Source: Petrolisthes cinctipes
Lineage: Eukaryota > Arthropoda > Malacostraca > Decapoda > Porcellanidae
Assembly (NCBI GenBank): GCA_033782935.1
Contig: JAWQEG010000739.1
Span: forward strand, 1-64,000
Reading direction: 5' to 3'
DNA: 64,000 bases
The position numbers and the translations under genes are program-made. The notes below the pieces were generated by a model. The model was not told where the DNA came from and searched no databases. It saw only the letters and a list, made by a program, of their open reading frames with translations. Shown here in pieces: positions 1-10,919 of this stretch (position 1 is its first letter; every line of letters starts with the position of its first letter).

Positions 1-19
1 GACTCAGTAGTGCACTCAC

Positions 20-178
20 CTCCCACGGAAACGGCTTAACGAAGCTGAATAAGTCTTTCTCGAGTCTAGGGCGAGGCAGAAATATCCCAAAGCTGTCCAA
101 ATAGAGGATCTCGGAGTAGTCGGCAAACTGCGACCTTATGTATGTGACACTGAACGGACCTAGAGCCATGTCCGCCTC
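20..178 (-). CDS. Ionotropic receptor exon (ligand-binding domain S1, second half)
   Basis: Internal exon of an ionotropic receptor / ionotropic glutamate receptor gene, a ligand-gated cation channel of the neuronal membrane. On the minus strand, an acceptor ending CTGCAG precedes 159 bp (53 codons, phase 0 to 0) that end at a GTGAGT donor. The translation begins EADMALGPFSVTYIRSQFAD and ends FVKPFPWE. This matches the S1 pattern in which a glycine-proline-phenylalanine is followed by T-x-x-R and a V/A-D-Y/F-S segment; the arginine aligned with the ligand alpha-carboxyl-binding residue is present at about residue 15. It is in phase with the exon at 37622-37712, 37.4 kb away. The next exon (pre-M1 and pore) would lie left of the window. 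No frame damage is seen. The family is certain; whether it is a chemosensory IR or a synaptic receptor is not. Confidence 0.9.
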
Positions 179-733
179 CTGCAGGTCCGAGAACAATATC
201 AAACAATACAAAAACGATGAGAGGGAAACTTGTCTAACAACAATTCAGAAGAATGGGTAGAAGAGAAGGAAACGTGCTTAATAACAATACAGAAGAATGG
301 GTAATGGGCCGATCAACTATTTAAAAGAGTGGGTAACGTGGTTATGTGGGTAACGTGCCAAACAATAATACAGAAGAGTGGGAAACACACTTAATAAGAA
401 GAGCAGCAGGGAATGGGCTATGAATTAGTTATGTATTCATTATTTATATAACTACTATGAGTTTCATAACTACTATGCGTTTCAACTAAGTGTTGAATTT
501 GGCTTATAATCTGCTGGAGATTGTTTCAAAACTTCCATTAATATTCACAAGAGTGTGTTGTAACAAAAAGAGTAATTTTAAGGCACTTGTCTGTTAACTC
601 GAAGGGGTAAGTTAGGTATATTCTCAAGTGACACCTGACAATCGGCTCCTGACATTGCTATGACATCATCCCGATGGTTCCACCCCTTATTTTTTGGGGT
701 GATAAAAAAGTACATGCATGTGTATTACCTGGA
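179..733. other. Intron sequence with degenerate short repeats
   Basis: Intron of the receptor gene. At about 236-420 a motif of the form ACAGAAGARTGGGTAA recurs three or four times with different spacing, which looks like an eroded tandem repeat. The remainder is AT-rich and shows no coding signal. Confidence 0.5.
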
Positions 734-930
734 AACTATGGGTTGATTGATTGATATGGCGCTCGAGAAAAGAGATTGACAGGTGGGACAGTAAGCACAA
801 ATGGTAACAGATGAAACAAAGAGACAGTTAGAGAAGTAAGAGCCCCTTTTAGTTTCCTTTTACGACAAGCAAGGATGCTGGGGAGGTATTTATAGCCCTC
901 TACCCAAGGGGGAAGAAACTATGGGCATAT
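734..930 (-). mobile_element. 3' end of a non-LTR retrotransposon with an ATCA-type tail
   Basis: Read on the minus strand, the segment ends in a short run of ATCA units (plus-strand TTGATTGATTGAT at about 734-746), as family 2 also does. Upstream is a G/C-balanced block with GGGCTATAAATACCTCCCC that resembles a 3' UTR. No coding part remains. The family is not identified. Confidence 0.45.
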
Positions 931-1602
931 CCGTATACTTAATACAGTCTAGATCTAATATCTATCCCTATAACAACTACTGGTTTACATGTTTAACTCA
1001 GATGTCTCTGTTTCACTCGCCTAATGCGTTACATTTCTTGCGACTGTGGACTGTAAACATTCAAATATATAAAAATAAAATATAAATAAGAAATCTGTTT
1101 ATATGAGTAGATGCCAAACAGAAGCAGACAAGCGTCAACCCCCTGGAAAATCAGTTCTGCAATTCCTATTTTATCATTTGAGAAAAAAAATTATGTCGTA
1201 GCTGTAATGTGCATGTCCCCATACACGCTAAGAGAGTAGAGCAGGCAGTACCCTGACAAGGTTGTCAGCCCTCAAAAGATGTTGTCAGAATTACTGGCAA
1301 GCTCAATTCCTTCGCATTATATAATTATTTAATTGGTTTGCCTTTCTGATCTATGGCTATTGTGTTCGAAGTACATTAATATACATTATCATTGCCTAAA
1401 CATTCTTGTAAATGTCAGTAATATATCACAAATCAGGCAAAGATAAAATGAGATTACAAAATTACATCAATTATACTTTTGATGCCCCTGTATACCAGCC
1501 CTTACTGTCGTAAAAGATTAGTACTATTACTATTACTATTACATGTACAGCGAGGCATTAGCCTAAGAAGATTGTCAGAATAAAGAAATGTACCCCGTTT
1601 AA
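931..1602. other. Unassigned intron sequence
   Basis: AT-rich sequence. Nothing coding, no inverted repeat and no similarity to other parts of the window was noticed, apart from a short ACTATT microsatellite near 1521. Confidence 0.4.
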
Positions 1603-3163
1603 GTGGGCCCCTACTCTCCCTCGTTACCAGGGAGAGAGGGCTTCCCATGCTATAAAGGTCACTAGTGAGAGATCAGACTAATTGGTTCCCATGCAATAGG
1701 CTGCCAGTATGAGCCAACAGTGTGGCCCGCCAGAGAGCCGCCCTCTAAGGGCTGTCATGTGATAGATGGCTGGGTGTCTGGGCTGGGAGATGTAAGAGAA
1801 GGGGGTCTTAACACCATCGTGGAAAAACGTTCGAGCCATAGGGGGATGAGGTACCTCGCCCACGGGTCTCCTCGGTCCCCTCATCTGCCCAGTAGGAAGT
1901 AGCTCTTGGGGCCCATCCTAAAGTACCTAATGTTATGTTGATGTCATTTTACCTCTCTTTCTTCCTCGAGCGGTGGTCGACCAAGCTCTCAAGATTGTTA
2001 CAGATACCAAGATTCCCGGCAGATCAGGTGTTGCGTCGTTAAAGCCTGCGAGTGGTCTGGATACTTTAATGTTGACGGATGTACTAACATATTTAGGGGA
2101 GGTGGCAGAGTGGTTAGTGTTCTGGACTCGTAACCTAGAGGTCGGGAGATCGATCCTCTCAGGTGAGGGCCTGAGAATATTTACACTTCCGATTTGAGTT
2201 TGAGGCACTAACTATAAGGCCACCGAACGTCGTAAAACACCCTCGCTGGTACCATAACAGCTGCAGTATTTGGGAATTACCCTCACTTCCCTCCCTCTGT
2301 GGCTGGGTACCAGTTCGGAAGTCGTGACGTGTGTGTGTGTGTGAGTAACAGTTGGCCTGGGCCACGGTAACGGGCTTGATGATGCCTATGTCCTGTGTCG
2401 GAACATATAAAAAAAAAAAAAAAAAAAATCACTCTCTTATGGTACCATTCAATCCATTTTAAAGCATTTGGAGCAGTTCTCTGTATACGCTTCAGTTTTG
2501 ACAGTGACTTCCGATCCAATCGGTGCTATAGTACTTTTAATACTACTGCTACTACCAAAGCACCTTTTGAAGCGAAAGATTCTGTCTATTGGGGATGCAA
2601 ATTGTACTTTTCAGATGATACGGTCAATAAATGTAATTGACAGTTACAATGAATACTGCCCTAACATATTTGATGACTCTGTAGAGCAGGCTCCCTTCTG
2701 TCGTGTCTAGTACTATGAAGCTCTCGGGCATTTTATATGCCCTAAAACTAATTGTTACTCTCCCGCAGCGTTCTTTTACCATTTTAGCGATTCTCGTAGT
2801 GCATTGCAGGCCTGGGGCAAATTTAACTCTTCCCATCCCCTGGTATTGGCCATTTTTGAGTGGCTTGTCCTTCATGGACGTCGTCACCTTTTGTCGGGTT
2901 CCGGCCCATGTGGGTGCCGATGGAAATGGGCAGGCTGACGCCCTGGCCTTCTGCTTGGCATAATATGGTACCTGTAACAAAATTTGGGTTTCTGGAGCTA
3001 CAGTGGCCTGTCCCACTGGTCTCCGTATTGCCCACTCACGCTTGACCCATGGATATTTAAAGGAGAGGGCTCTCACTAATTACTGTGATGATTGTCTGGT
3101 CCCCTTGGCTGTGCAGCACATTCTCGTGGAGTGCCCCAGACTTGGGGACCTTCATTGTAGGTA
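1603..3163 (+). mobile_element. Family 2 non-LTR retrotransposon, left part (copy 2a)
   Basis: This stretch follows the full-length copy at 55603-62092 (read on its minus strand): 5' UTR at 1603-1935, the start of ORF1 at about 1940-2090, a SINE insertion (2094-2428), more ORF1 at 2436-2690, then a jump of several kb straight into the RNase H and C-terminal zinc-motif part of ORF2 at about 2690-3163. Fragments such as YCDDCLVPLAVQHILVEC (C-x2-C-x7-H-x4-C) are readable. The copy stops at 3163 and resumes at 9486, where a 6.3-kb TA-flanked inverted-repeat unit interrupts it. It carries many stops and is a dead copy. Confidence 0.85.
2094..2428 (+). mobile_element. tRNA-derived SINE inserted in copy 2a
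   Basis: A tRNA-like head carries an A-box-like TGGCAGAGTGGTTAGTG and a B-box-like GAGATCGATCC about 40 nt later. The anticodon-loop position reads CTCGTAA, consistent with a Thr(CGT)-like parent. An unrelated body of about 240 bp follows, including a GT run near 2330, and then a poly-A tail at 2409-2428. It interrupts the ORF1 region of copy 2a exactly between segments that are contiguous in the full-length element. No clear target duplication was seen. Confidence 0.7.
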
Positions 3164-3330
3164 CAGTTGCCCAACGTTCCACCTGGGCCACCCCACTGCG
3201 AGAGGTGAGTACCGTTGGTGGCAACAGTGTATATGTTTGCTCGTAAAGACGTGTTTGACGAAAGTTTGGATCATCAACACTCTTCTGCTGTAGTGAACCT
3301 CAGCTAGAGCCTGAGTTCATCCAATAAATG
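3164..3330 (+). repeat. Left terminal inverted repeat of the 6.3-kb unit
   Basis: Pairs with 9333-9485. Shared blocks include GGCAACAGTGTWTATGTTTG, GATCATCAACACT and GTGAACCTCAG. Similarity fades beyond about 3330. Confidence 0.8.
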
Positions 3331-3486
3331 GCTGGCTTATAACTTGACATTATAAATGGTATAAGTTACATTATTCATTTTCAGCATAAAAATATTGATA
3401 CCGGTGTCAGAGTGCTCTTTTAATATTTTGCCTATCTTAGACCATCTCTGTTAAACCTAAAGAAATACCATTCTTAATCCGGGACA

Positions 3487-3620
3487 TGATTTTTCTTTTC
3501 TTTTTTTACTTTTTAATTCATTGTGCCGTGGCGTCAATCAAAAGAGAGACACCAAAACATAAGGGTAGGCGGCACCCATGAAAATCTAATGACTACAAAT
3601 ACACATACACACACACTTGC
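3487..3620 (-). mobile_element. Family 1 3'-terminal fragment
   Basis: A T-rich run (about 3487-3510) followed by AATTCATTGTGCCGTGGCG and the ACACATACACACAC stretch is the reverse complement of the 3' UTR and poly-A end of the full-length family 1 element (54480-54640). It is strongly 5'-truncated, as expected for a failed target-primed insertion. Confidence 0.75.
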
Positions 3621-3621
3621 C

Positions 3622-5213
3622 ATTAGGTCAAGGAAAGTTAAAAAACTCCTTTATGAGTTGGACTCTTATGGTGGTATTGACCCCTTGGGAATGTTTCCTC
3701 TGTTCTTTAAACAGATGGCTGATGTCCTAGCACCCTGCCTCAGTGTTGTCTTCAGTTGACTACTTCGTTTTGGCAGTATTCCTGAATGTTGGAAGTCTGC
3801 TAATGTTACCCCAATTCCCAAGGGCCCTCCTTCATCTTCAGTTGGCGTTTACAGGCCCATTTCCATCACTCCTTAGTTGTCTAAGGTGTTTGAGAGGCTG
3901 GTGGCTGTGAGTTTAAGTAACTTCATGGAACGTAATGGTGTATTCCCACCCTCATAGTTTGCATATCGAAGTGGCCTTGGCACGTGTGATGCACTTCTGT
4001 GTATCTCTCATGTACTGAAGAATGCTTTGGAGTTGGGTCGTGAGGCTAGACTGGTGCAACTTGACTTTTCTGCCGCGTTTGATAGGGTAAACCATCTAGG
4101 TATCCTCTACAGACTTTGCTCTGTTGGTGTTGGCGGTTCAGTCCTGTCTGTCTTGTCGCAGTTCCTCACTGCTCGATCCCAGTATGTTGTTGTGGATGGT
4201 GTGTGGAGTGGAAGAGTTGAATTAGTGTCTTAGGACCGTTTTTGTTCCTACTGTATACCTCTGAACTCTTTAACATCTTGGAGAATGACCTGTATGGTTA
4301 TGTAGATGACTCCACTCTCATTGCTGTTTTACCGACCCCTGGTGCCAGGATTTCTGTTGCTCAGTGATTGGATCGTGACCTGGATAGGATTAGTGATTGG
4401 TGCAGGTTGTGGGGTATGAGGTTGAATGCTGGCAAGACTAGGACAATGGTCGTCTCTAGGTCTCACATGGTGTATCCTTTATCGCCACCCTTGATTCTTG
4501 ATGAGACTGTATTGGAGGGGTCTGAGAATTTGGTTATTCTGGGAGTTACATTTGATGCCAAGCTGACTTTTGAGAGGCATGTTCGGTCAATCTCAAGGTG
4601 TGTCTCCCAGAATTTGGGTATAATGCGTAGAGCTCATTGTTACTGCGGTGTTACAACTCCTTTGTGTTACCTCTGTTGGAATACTGTTCTCCAGTGTGGT
4701 GTTCAGCTTACTGCCATCTCAAGTTGCTGGATAGGATTGTTTCCAATGCTAATTTTCTTACCGTCGGTTTACTTGATTGTAATCTGAGTCACCGTCGTTC
4801 TGTTGCATCATTGTGCATGCTCTTGAAGATCAGAAGTAATGTGCTGCATCCTCTTAACTCCTCTCTGCCACCTCTGTATGTTCCAGCTCGTGTCACTAGT
4901 GGTGCATTGGACTTCCATAGGTATGCTTACGTATAGCTGCGCTGTAGAACCTGTCAGTACAGTCGATCGTTTGTCCCTAGGTCGGTGTCTCTGTGGAATG
5001 GCCTTGGTGATTCTGTCTTTGATGGTGTAGGACTGGCTAACTTCAAGAGTAGGGCTAATATGTTTTTATTAAGCTAACTGCTCATCTTTTTTTTCTCTAA
5101 GCTGTCTTCTCTTCTTAAGGTTGGATTCATGGGGCTGGGGTCCTCGGATTGATAGAATGCTTGCATTCTCTCCCAGCTTTGTGTCTCTGGTCTATTTTTA
5201 ATAATAATAATAA
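3622..5213 (+). pseudogene. CR1/L2-like reverse transcriptase, degraded
   Basis: A 5'-truncated non-LTR copy. In several frames it shows RT blocks: TPIPKGPP near 3809, VGVYRPISIT near 3842, LDFSAAFDRVNH near 4060, an active-site-like GYVDDSTL near 4297, GMRLNAGKTRTMVVSRS near 4417 and GVTFDAKLTFERHV near 4543. The C-terminus is typical for the group, with an SFVPRSVSLWNGL segment at about 4966-5003. At least four stops or frameshifts break it. No RNase H follows. The 3' UTR ends in AAT repeats (about 5198-5213), a short-repeat tail as in CR1/L2 elements. It lies wholly inside the 6.3-kb inverted-repeat unit. The clade call rests on motif memory only. Confidence 0.75.
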
Positions 5214-5698
5214 TATTCTTCCTCTTTCGGCTATTCCCTTTAGGGGTCGCCACAGCGGATCACCCGTTTCCACCTTGCTCTGTCTTCTACATCTTCCTCT
5301 GTTACCCCTCCCACCCGCATATCCTCCTTCACTGCATCCATAAACCTTCCTTTTGGTCTTCCTCTTTTCCTCCTTTCTGGTAGATCCATTTCCAGCATCT
5401 TCCTTCCCACATACTCCTCATCCCTCTTCCGTACATGACCAAACCACCTTAGTCTCGCCTCTCTAGCTTTGTCCCAAACCTTCGTACGTGCGCTGTCCCT
5501 CTAATATGCTCATTTCTAATTCTATCCAGCCTCGTCACTCCTAGTGAAAAACGCATCATCTTCAATTCTGCCACTTCCAACTCTGCCTCCTGTCTTTTTG
5601 TAAAAGTTACTGTCTCCATACCATACAACATGGCTGGCCTTATCACTGTCTTATAGACTTTCCCTTTCATCCCCGCAGAAACCCTTCTGTCACATAAG
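5214..5698 (-). pseudogene. RTE-like element C-terminal region
   Basis: On the minus strand the sequence encodes the end of an RTE-type polyprotein. It has MLYGMETVTFTKRQEAELE, then KMMRFSLGVTRLDRIRNEHI, and after a frameshift a segment of the form RWFGHVRKRDEEYVGRKMLE with a basic GRPKGRF stretch. The catalytic RT core is missing. It adjoins the CR1-like tail on one side and a family 1 fragment on the other. It is non-functional. Confidence 0.7.
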
Positions 5699-5700
5699 AT

Positions 5701-6223
5701 TTACAGCATCCAGAATGGCATACAGTTCACAAAATGTTGAGCTAGAGTGGTTACAGAGACGACGGCCAACCCAGTCCCCTGGAGGTGACTCCAAGTCAGG
5801 TGAGAAAACTGCACAACCTGCTGCACCATCCACTTGCAATGAGCCATCAGTGTAGAGGCAGTATGGATCTGTGATGGAGGACGTCACTGTTTCTGCGTGT
5901 TCTAGAGCCAACTGACGCTGTAGAGAAGGCAGTTCCGACTTGGAAGTAGGTGTAAAGCTCACATCAGGTGTTGGTAGCATCCACGGAGGGGGCCTTGTGG
6001 GGACGTCTGCAACCATTATATCTATATTAAAACTACGGAACATAGAGGAAACAGACATAATAAGAGTACGTTCAGCAGGCAGTATGGGAGGGACAGGGGA
6101 GTTTGGTCTAATTTATAAGAGAAGTCCTGGCTAACTGAGAGTAATGGGGTGAAAGATGTGGGAAATGGAGGCACTTGACAGTGAAGCAAGTAACATTAGA
6201 GTAAATTTTCTCGACTAATGGGA
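5701..6223 (-). pseudogene. Family 1 ORF2 fragment with the RNase H start
   Basis: Reverse-strand copy of family 1 ORF2 from upstream of RNase H to about a third of the domain. It contains YCLYTDGSLQVDGAAGCAVF (the first catalytic Asp) and CELYAILDAV (the catalytic Glu), preceded by the PPWMLPTPDVSFTP linker. It matches 53270-53760 of the full-length element at high identity. Both ends are truncated. It joins the RTE fragment at 5700 directly. Confidence 0.8.
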
Positions 6224-7010
6224 AATGATTAAATAAGGTAAGCCATTAATCAGTACAACACTAGATTATGGAGAATCATGAATCTTAACAGAATTAGATA
6301 ATTATTTCCAAAATTTATTATAGGATAACTCGTCGGACAGATATAAAATAGAACTAATAAAAAAAAATAGGACATTGAGATATTAGAGGTCGAAAATGGT
6401 TCGTCGTGACAACACAGCCTCTTCATTAACTAATAACGGTAAGGAAGCCCTTACGTTACTACCCGGGTGAACAGACTCCAGAATACACGGTACAGTTTAT
6501 TGGTAATACAAGGGGAAGCAGTACATGTAAGTATACGGGAGGCCAGCCTGTCGTGTAGCGTCGTGGAGAGTCCGTAGTTGCAGTGGAACATCTGTATTTG
6601 CCGTGGGGAGTGGTGAAAGCTTGAACAACACGTGGGATCGGAGCGAGAACACGTGTGTGTGGCAGGTGGATGACGGCAGCGAGACCGGACAGGCCCTCTT
6701 GGTAATGGAGCTAGTGGTATAGTCGCTCTTCCAGCGGCTGGCAGCCGCCTTTTATCTCGTCGGCCACTGTCTCGGATGTAGCGTCCCTCACGTGACTTTC
6801 CCACTTGGTGCAGGTGTACGGCTTGGTGAATCATTGCGCGGGAAGGAGTGTGGTCAGACTGCCTGAGTCCCCAAGGGAGGATTAACCTGTCTGGCCAAGG
6901 GATTAGTGTACTCGCCACGTCTGAGGTCTGGATCAGGGTCCATGGAATACAGGGTCAGCTCACGCGCAGATTAGTCTAACCCCCCACTACTCCCACCAAC
7001 TTCCCCTGAC
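6224..7010. other. Unclassified repeat-like region, possible LTR on the minus strand
   Basis: On the minus strand there is a TATA-like GATAAAAGG (about 6748-6756) and, some 250 bp downstream, AATAAA (about 6498-6503), the spacing of a promoter and polyadenylation signal in an LTR. No TG...CA boundaries or duplicated flanks could be fixed. A 45-bp block at about 6930-6975 recurs in inverse orientation at 8510-8555 (shared core ACCCTGTATTCYATGGACCC). Confidence 0.25.
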
Positions 7011-7300
7011 GTCACTGAGGTGTGTGTGTGTGTGTGAGAAAGAGAAAACGTGAAAAATGGGAAACTAACATTACATGGTAAACAATACACATTTTTATCA
7101 GGAAAAAGAAAGTATAACATATCAAGCTGTAATGAATGTTATAGTGTTTCCCGGCATAGTCAGGAGGAATCAGAAGCCTCCAATTTTCATACACGATCAC
7201 AGGGTCCTTAATAACATAGCATCAGGTGGGATTTATAAGCACACACACATCAACCAGACCTTTTCCAGAATTATGAGCAAGCTGGTCTTCTAATGTTGCT
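7011..7300. repeat. Unclassified dispersed repeat (shared with 47893-47954)
   Basis: A GT run (7019-7036) is followed by AT-rich sequence. The block at about 7153-7211, GGCATAGTCAGGAGGAATCA and onward to CGATCACAGGGTCCTTA, recurs at 47893-47954 with some 80% identity. On the minus strand this block is open and reads DPVIVYENWRLLIPPDYAGK. No known protein was recognised. Confidence 0.4.
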
Positions 7301-7840
7301 TGCCTCCTCTCCCTCTCTCATGCGCTGACTTTCTCTCTCTCTCTCTTTATTTTTTTTTATTTATTTTTTTTTTAAACTGTCTGGTACAGCGATACATGGC
7401 TAAGGTAAACAATTAAAACAGCCCACTGTACACAAATGTGTACTGAGTAGCAAGACGTTCCAGTAAGTACTCGATTATAAAGAAAATATTTTGTTTCAGC
7501 CTCCTACACTTTTTATAATAATAATAATAATTATAATAATAATATTATTATTATAATTATTGTTATTATATTCATTATTATTATTATTATTGTAACTACA
7601 ATAGTAGTATAATACTGTTATTGTTTTTACTGTAACTACAATACCAGTATAATACTCCTAATAAAATTAGTGTAATAATAATAATAGTAGTGGTAGTAGT
7701 AGCTGCTGGAAGTTAAGTGAGGTAAAACTAAGGCCCTCTATCTCTCTCTCTTAATTATATATATATATATATATATATGAAAGTTCAAGAGAGATAGAGA
7801 GAAGAAGAGAGATAGAGAGAGAGAGATGGAGACAGAGGTG
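7301..7840. repeat. Low-complexity AT-rich region with microsatellites
   Basis: Runs of TC, T, TAA/ATT (7510-7600) and AT (7757-7778), then GA-rich sequence. No gene. Confidence 0.7.
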
Positions 7841-8270
7841 AAGATAATGAAACAAATAATAATAAAACAAAACTAGAGAGAGAGGTGAGAGAGGTTATTA
7901 TAATTAAGCAGCCTGACTACGCCTATTATCGTCTTAGAGTGTAGGTGTGAAAAGAGATTTGTGGTAGGGAGATACACAGGAAAAATAGCTATTAAGAGAG
8001 GAAGAGAGATAGAGAGAGGAAGAGAGATAGAGAGATAGAGAGAGAGAGAGAAGGAGACAGGTGAAGATAATGAAACAAATAATAATAAAACAAAACTAGA
8101 GAGAGAGGATATTATAATTAAGCAGCCTGACCACGCCTATTATCGTCTTAGAGTGTGGGTGTGAAAAGAGATTTGTGGTAGGGAGATACACAGGAAAAAT
8201 AGTTATAAAGAGAGGAAGAGAGATAGAGAGAGGAAGATAATCAAACCATAAAACAGTAGAGAGAGAGAGG
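7841..8270 (+). repeat. Tandem duplication of about 223 bp
   Basis: The block beginning AAGATAATGAAACAAATAAT at 7842 is repeated at 8064 with near identity through TTATCGTCTTAGAGTGTRGG and GGGAGATACACAGGAAAAAT. A third, short and divergent start (AAGATAATCAAACC) follows at about 8226. GA-rich stretches separate the units. Confidence 0.75.
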
Positions 8271-9332
8271 GAAATCGGTGATAAGTAATGTCACTTCTTT
8301 ATGTCTGTAAGTTCTACACCCATGCACAGCACAATGCGAAGGCATAATAGAAATCAAGTATCTCTCCACCAAAATGGGCACCAGGACAACAGAAAACGGG
8401 TGTCTTGGGAGCTCTGAATACCTTGGCTGTCAGTTGTAGACTGGTGTCCATACCTGGGATGAACCCATCGCTCTCACTTCTCACTACGTCATGCGCGGAA
8501 ATGACAAATTTCAGTCAGGCTGTGAGCCGACCCTGTATTCTATGGACCCTGGTCTGGATGGTGATAGAGGTGCGGCCCAGACAAAGGGTAGAGGTGCGGC
8601 AACGACAAAGGGATGGAGTGGCGTGCATGGCGACACTACAAACTTATCATATTTTTTACACCTGATGGCCTCGTATCATAAATGTGGCAACGACGTAATT
8701 GTGTTGACTGTTCTAAATGTTCTAAGTTTCACAAATTCTCACAATTGCTGGTCTGCATTTGTGAAACGTAGAATAGAGGTTGTACTTGTTCTTTGTAATT
8801 ATTTTCAAGCAAGTATGACAATGAAGCCGTATTATATTTTGTATATCATGGGGTAACCATTGAGTGAGATCAAACGAGCTCACTCGTCGCAGGTGTCACA
8901 TCTACTAAAGGAGACCATCAGCTTTAAATAAAACAATCGACTATATTCAGTATGTTATCTATTTTATTAATTTAATCTATATTACAAATTTAGATTTTTT
9001 GCTTTGATCAGTGTGACCAGTGGCACACAACAATAATTTTCGGTGTGACCATATTCATGCAGGTGGCTAAGCCAATGGGAGAGTCATCTTACTCCTGAAA
9101 CATTTATTTCCCCAACTAGACACAAAGTACGAAGTAAAGTAAAGAAACATTCAGCCATACTGACGACCTCATGTTTCATTGGGATTATTTAATGACTTAC
9201 CCTAGTAAACTAATAATAAAAATCTGTAATAAACTCGAAAGACTTTATTTCTGTTAATTAAATGGTCATTGACACAGACAGTTCATATTTCCAAAGTTGT
9301 CAAGCTGCACCCAACTTCATATTACCCTGCCA
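8271..9332. other. Unassigned interior of the 6.3-kb unit
   Basis: Contains the inverse copy of the 45-bp block noted at 6930-6975 and AT-rich sequence. Open frames here are short and show no recognisable domain. No transposase was found. Confidence 0.4.
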
Positions 9333-9485
9333 TCGATGGGATGAACTCAGGCTGTATCTGAGGTTCACTTCAGAGGAAAAGTGTTGATGATCCCAACTTT
9401 TGCCGAGCATGAACACGAACAAACATAAACACTGTTGCCATCACAGTTACCCACCTCTGGCAGTGGGCGGAACGTCGGGCAACTA
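9333..9485 (-). repeat. Right terminal inverted repeat of the 6.3-kb unit
   Basis: Reverse complement of 3164-3330. It ends at 9485 directly before TA and the continuation of family 2. Confidence 0.8.
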
Positions 9486-9778
9486 TACCTCTCCGAGTAC
9501 TGGGTCGGGTTGGTTCTTACAGTATCTCCCAGGTGCTCAGGGAGGTGGCTTGTAGTGAGGGAGAAAGCACCCTCCCCTTCCTCGAGTTGTGGATTTTATG
9601 GCATTTTAATTTACAAGTTATTATTTTTATGGCTTCCTCTTTTAGATATGTCAATGTTTCTCTCTCTTTTTTTTTTTTAATATTCATTTTTTAAGTAAGC
9701 TAAGCAGGTATATAAATTGATTCGGTGGCATATGACCTATGTTGTTGCGACACCGGTAAAACTCCAAAATCTTATCTT
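9486..9778 (+). mobile_element. Family 2 copy 2a, 3' end
   Basis: Starts TACCTCTCCGAGTACTGGG, the exact continuation of the family 2 sequence broken at 3163. It runs through the last ORF2 codons and the 3' UTR (TTGTGGATTTTATGGCATTT) to CATATGACCTATGTTGTTGC, near the family 2 terminus. A piggyBac-like MITE begins just after it. Confidence 0.8.
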
Positions 9779-9782
9779 GTAA

Positions 9783-10307
9783 CCCCTAAGAACCGCAATT
9801 CCTGGGCCATGCCTGGTCCCCCAGCCGCAAAACACCCCGAATTTTGAAGTTACTCAAAGGTTAGTTTTTGTCTCATAGGTTTGTAGAGCTTTAGACAGAA
9901 AAGGCCACATACAATTCATTTCTGCATATGACTGTTTGTAGCTATGATAACGCTAGCTCACGCATGCACAATGTATGGGAGTGTGTGAAAACTCACATCC
10001 AATGGGTGATTAGAGGTAGGGAGAGGATGACAGGGAGTCACTTTAAGGCCACGAATGATGGTCTAGTAGGGATGGATAGTGTGGGGTAAAGGGGGGTAAT
10101 GTTAGGCTCCTCCCCCTAGAGGGTGGAGTTGAAGCAGTGTTTAAGTTTTACACTGACTGTCTGGATCACAAACCTATCTGTGGTACCAATGAAGGGGCTA
10201 GATATAGCCCATGCAATTTTTTTTATAGCCCTATGTCGATCGGTGTTCATCGTTAATGGAGGAAAGATAAGTTAAAACATCGATCATTGTCCATCGGTTC
10301 TTAGGGG
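9783..10307 (+). mobile_element. piggyBac-like MITE, copy 1 (525 bp)
   Basis: Ends are CCCCTAAGAACCG and CGGTTCTTAGGGG, perfect inverted repeats of 13 bp. The right flank is TTAA (10308-10311) and the left flank is GTAA (9779-9782), one base from TTAA, the piggyBac target. No coding capacity. A second copy in inverse orientation lies at 18316-18966, which confirms it as a mobile repeat. Confidence 0.8.
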
Positions 10308-10311
10308 TTAA

Positions 10312-10919
10312 GACTCTTTCTAGTTAGCTCCAGCCTAGCTAAGACTTCTGTACAACATAACTTGGTCCCTTCAAGAAAATCTGTGTTCAACATAGATATT
10401 CTACTTTGTTACAAAACTCCACCTTTAAAACTCCGTAGAGACAGACCTACAACTACAATCACCATAAATCAGCTTTATCATGCTACCATATCATCGTATT
10501 CCTTGGGTATCTTAAACCCTGAACAATCTAATTATGAAATATGGATGAATATCAATCATCCAGGCATAAAAAAGATGACCCAAATTACCATGAGACATTC
10601 ACCTAAATCGATCAAATCTACCACTAATGATGCAACAAGGCAACACACACAAGAACAGTTAAAGCACCACAAGGTTAACCACTAGGCTGCGGGCATTATC
10701 CATCATGGCAGCTCCCTCTCCCAGGCCTTTCTCCCACACTCACGGTCACTATGTAAACAACACATATGACGGCTAATAGATGAAAGGTTAAAGGTCCGCC
10801 AATGACTGGCAGTCAATGGGAAAGAGTGTAGCACACACTAAACTGTATGAAACACAACTATAGCACGCATCACAAGGATGATGGGTGGCCCAGAGACATC
10901 TCCACCCACGTGAGACCTG
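10312..10919. other. Unassigned sequence
   Basis: Holds a 107-codon open frame on the plus strand (10362-10685) with a lysine-, threonine- and asparagine-rich composition and no recognised domain. Codon quality and position give no support for a gene. The rest shows no signal. Confidence 0.35.

Larger units (their letters stand above)
3164..9485. mobile_element. 6.3-kb TA-flanked terminal-inverted-repeat unit
   Basis: The left end starts CAGTTGCCCAACGTTCC (3164) and the right end, read in reverse complement from 9485, starts TAGTTGCCCGACGTTCC. The two ends stay alignable for about 160 bp, with one 9-bp gap in the left arm. A TA dinucleotide flanks each side (3162-3163 and 9486-9487). Outside these, family 2 sequence is continuous across the unit. 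Such termini and a TA target are typical of Tc1/mariner-like elements. No transposase was recognised. The interior holds family 1 fragments, a CR1/L2-like copy, an RTE 3' end and microsatellites, so it is probably a non-autonomous element expanded by later insertions. Confidence 0.75.

Noticed and set aside
2094..2170. Functional tRNA gene
   Set aside because: Only A- and B-box likeness; acceptor stem pairing is absent and an unrelated body with poly-A follows, so it is a SINE.
10362..10685. 107-codon plus-strand frame
   Set aside because: No domain, no splice or promoter support and random-looking composition; kept only as unassigned sequence.
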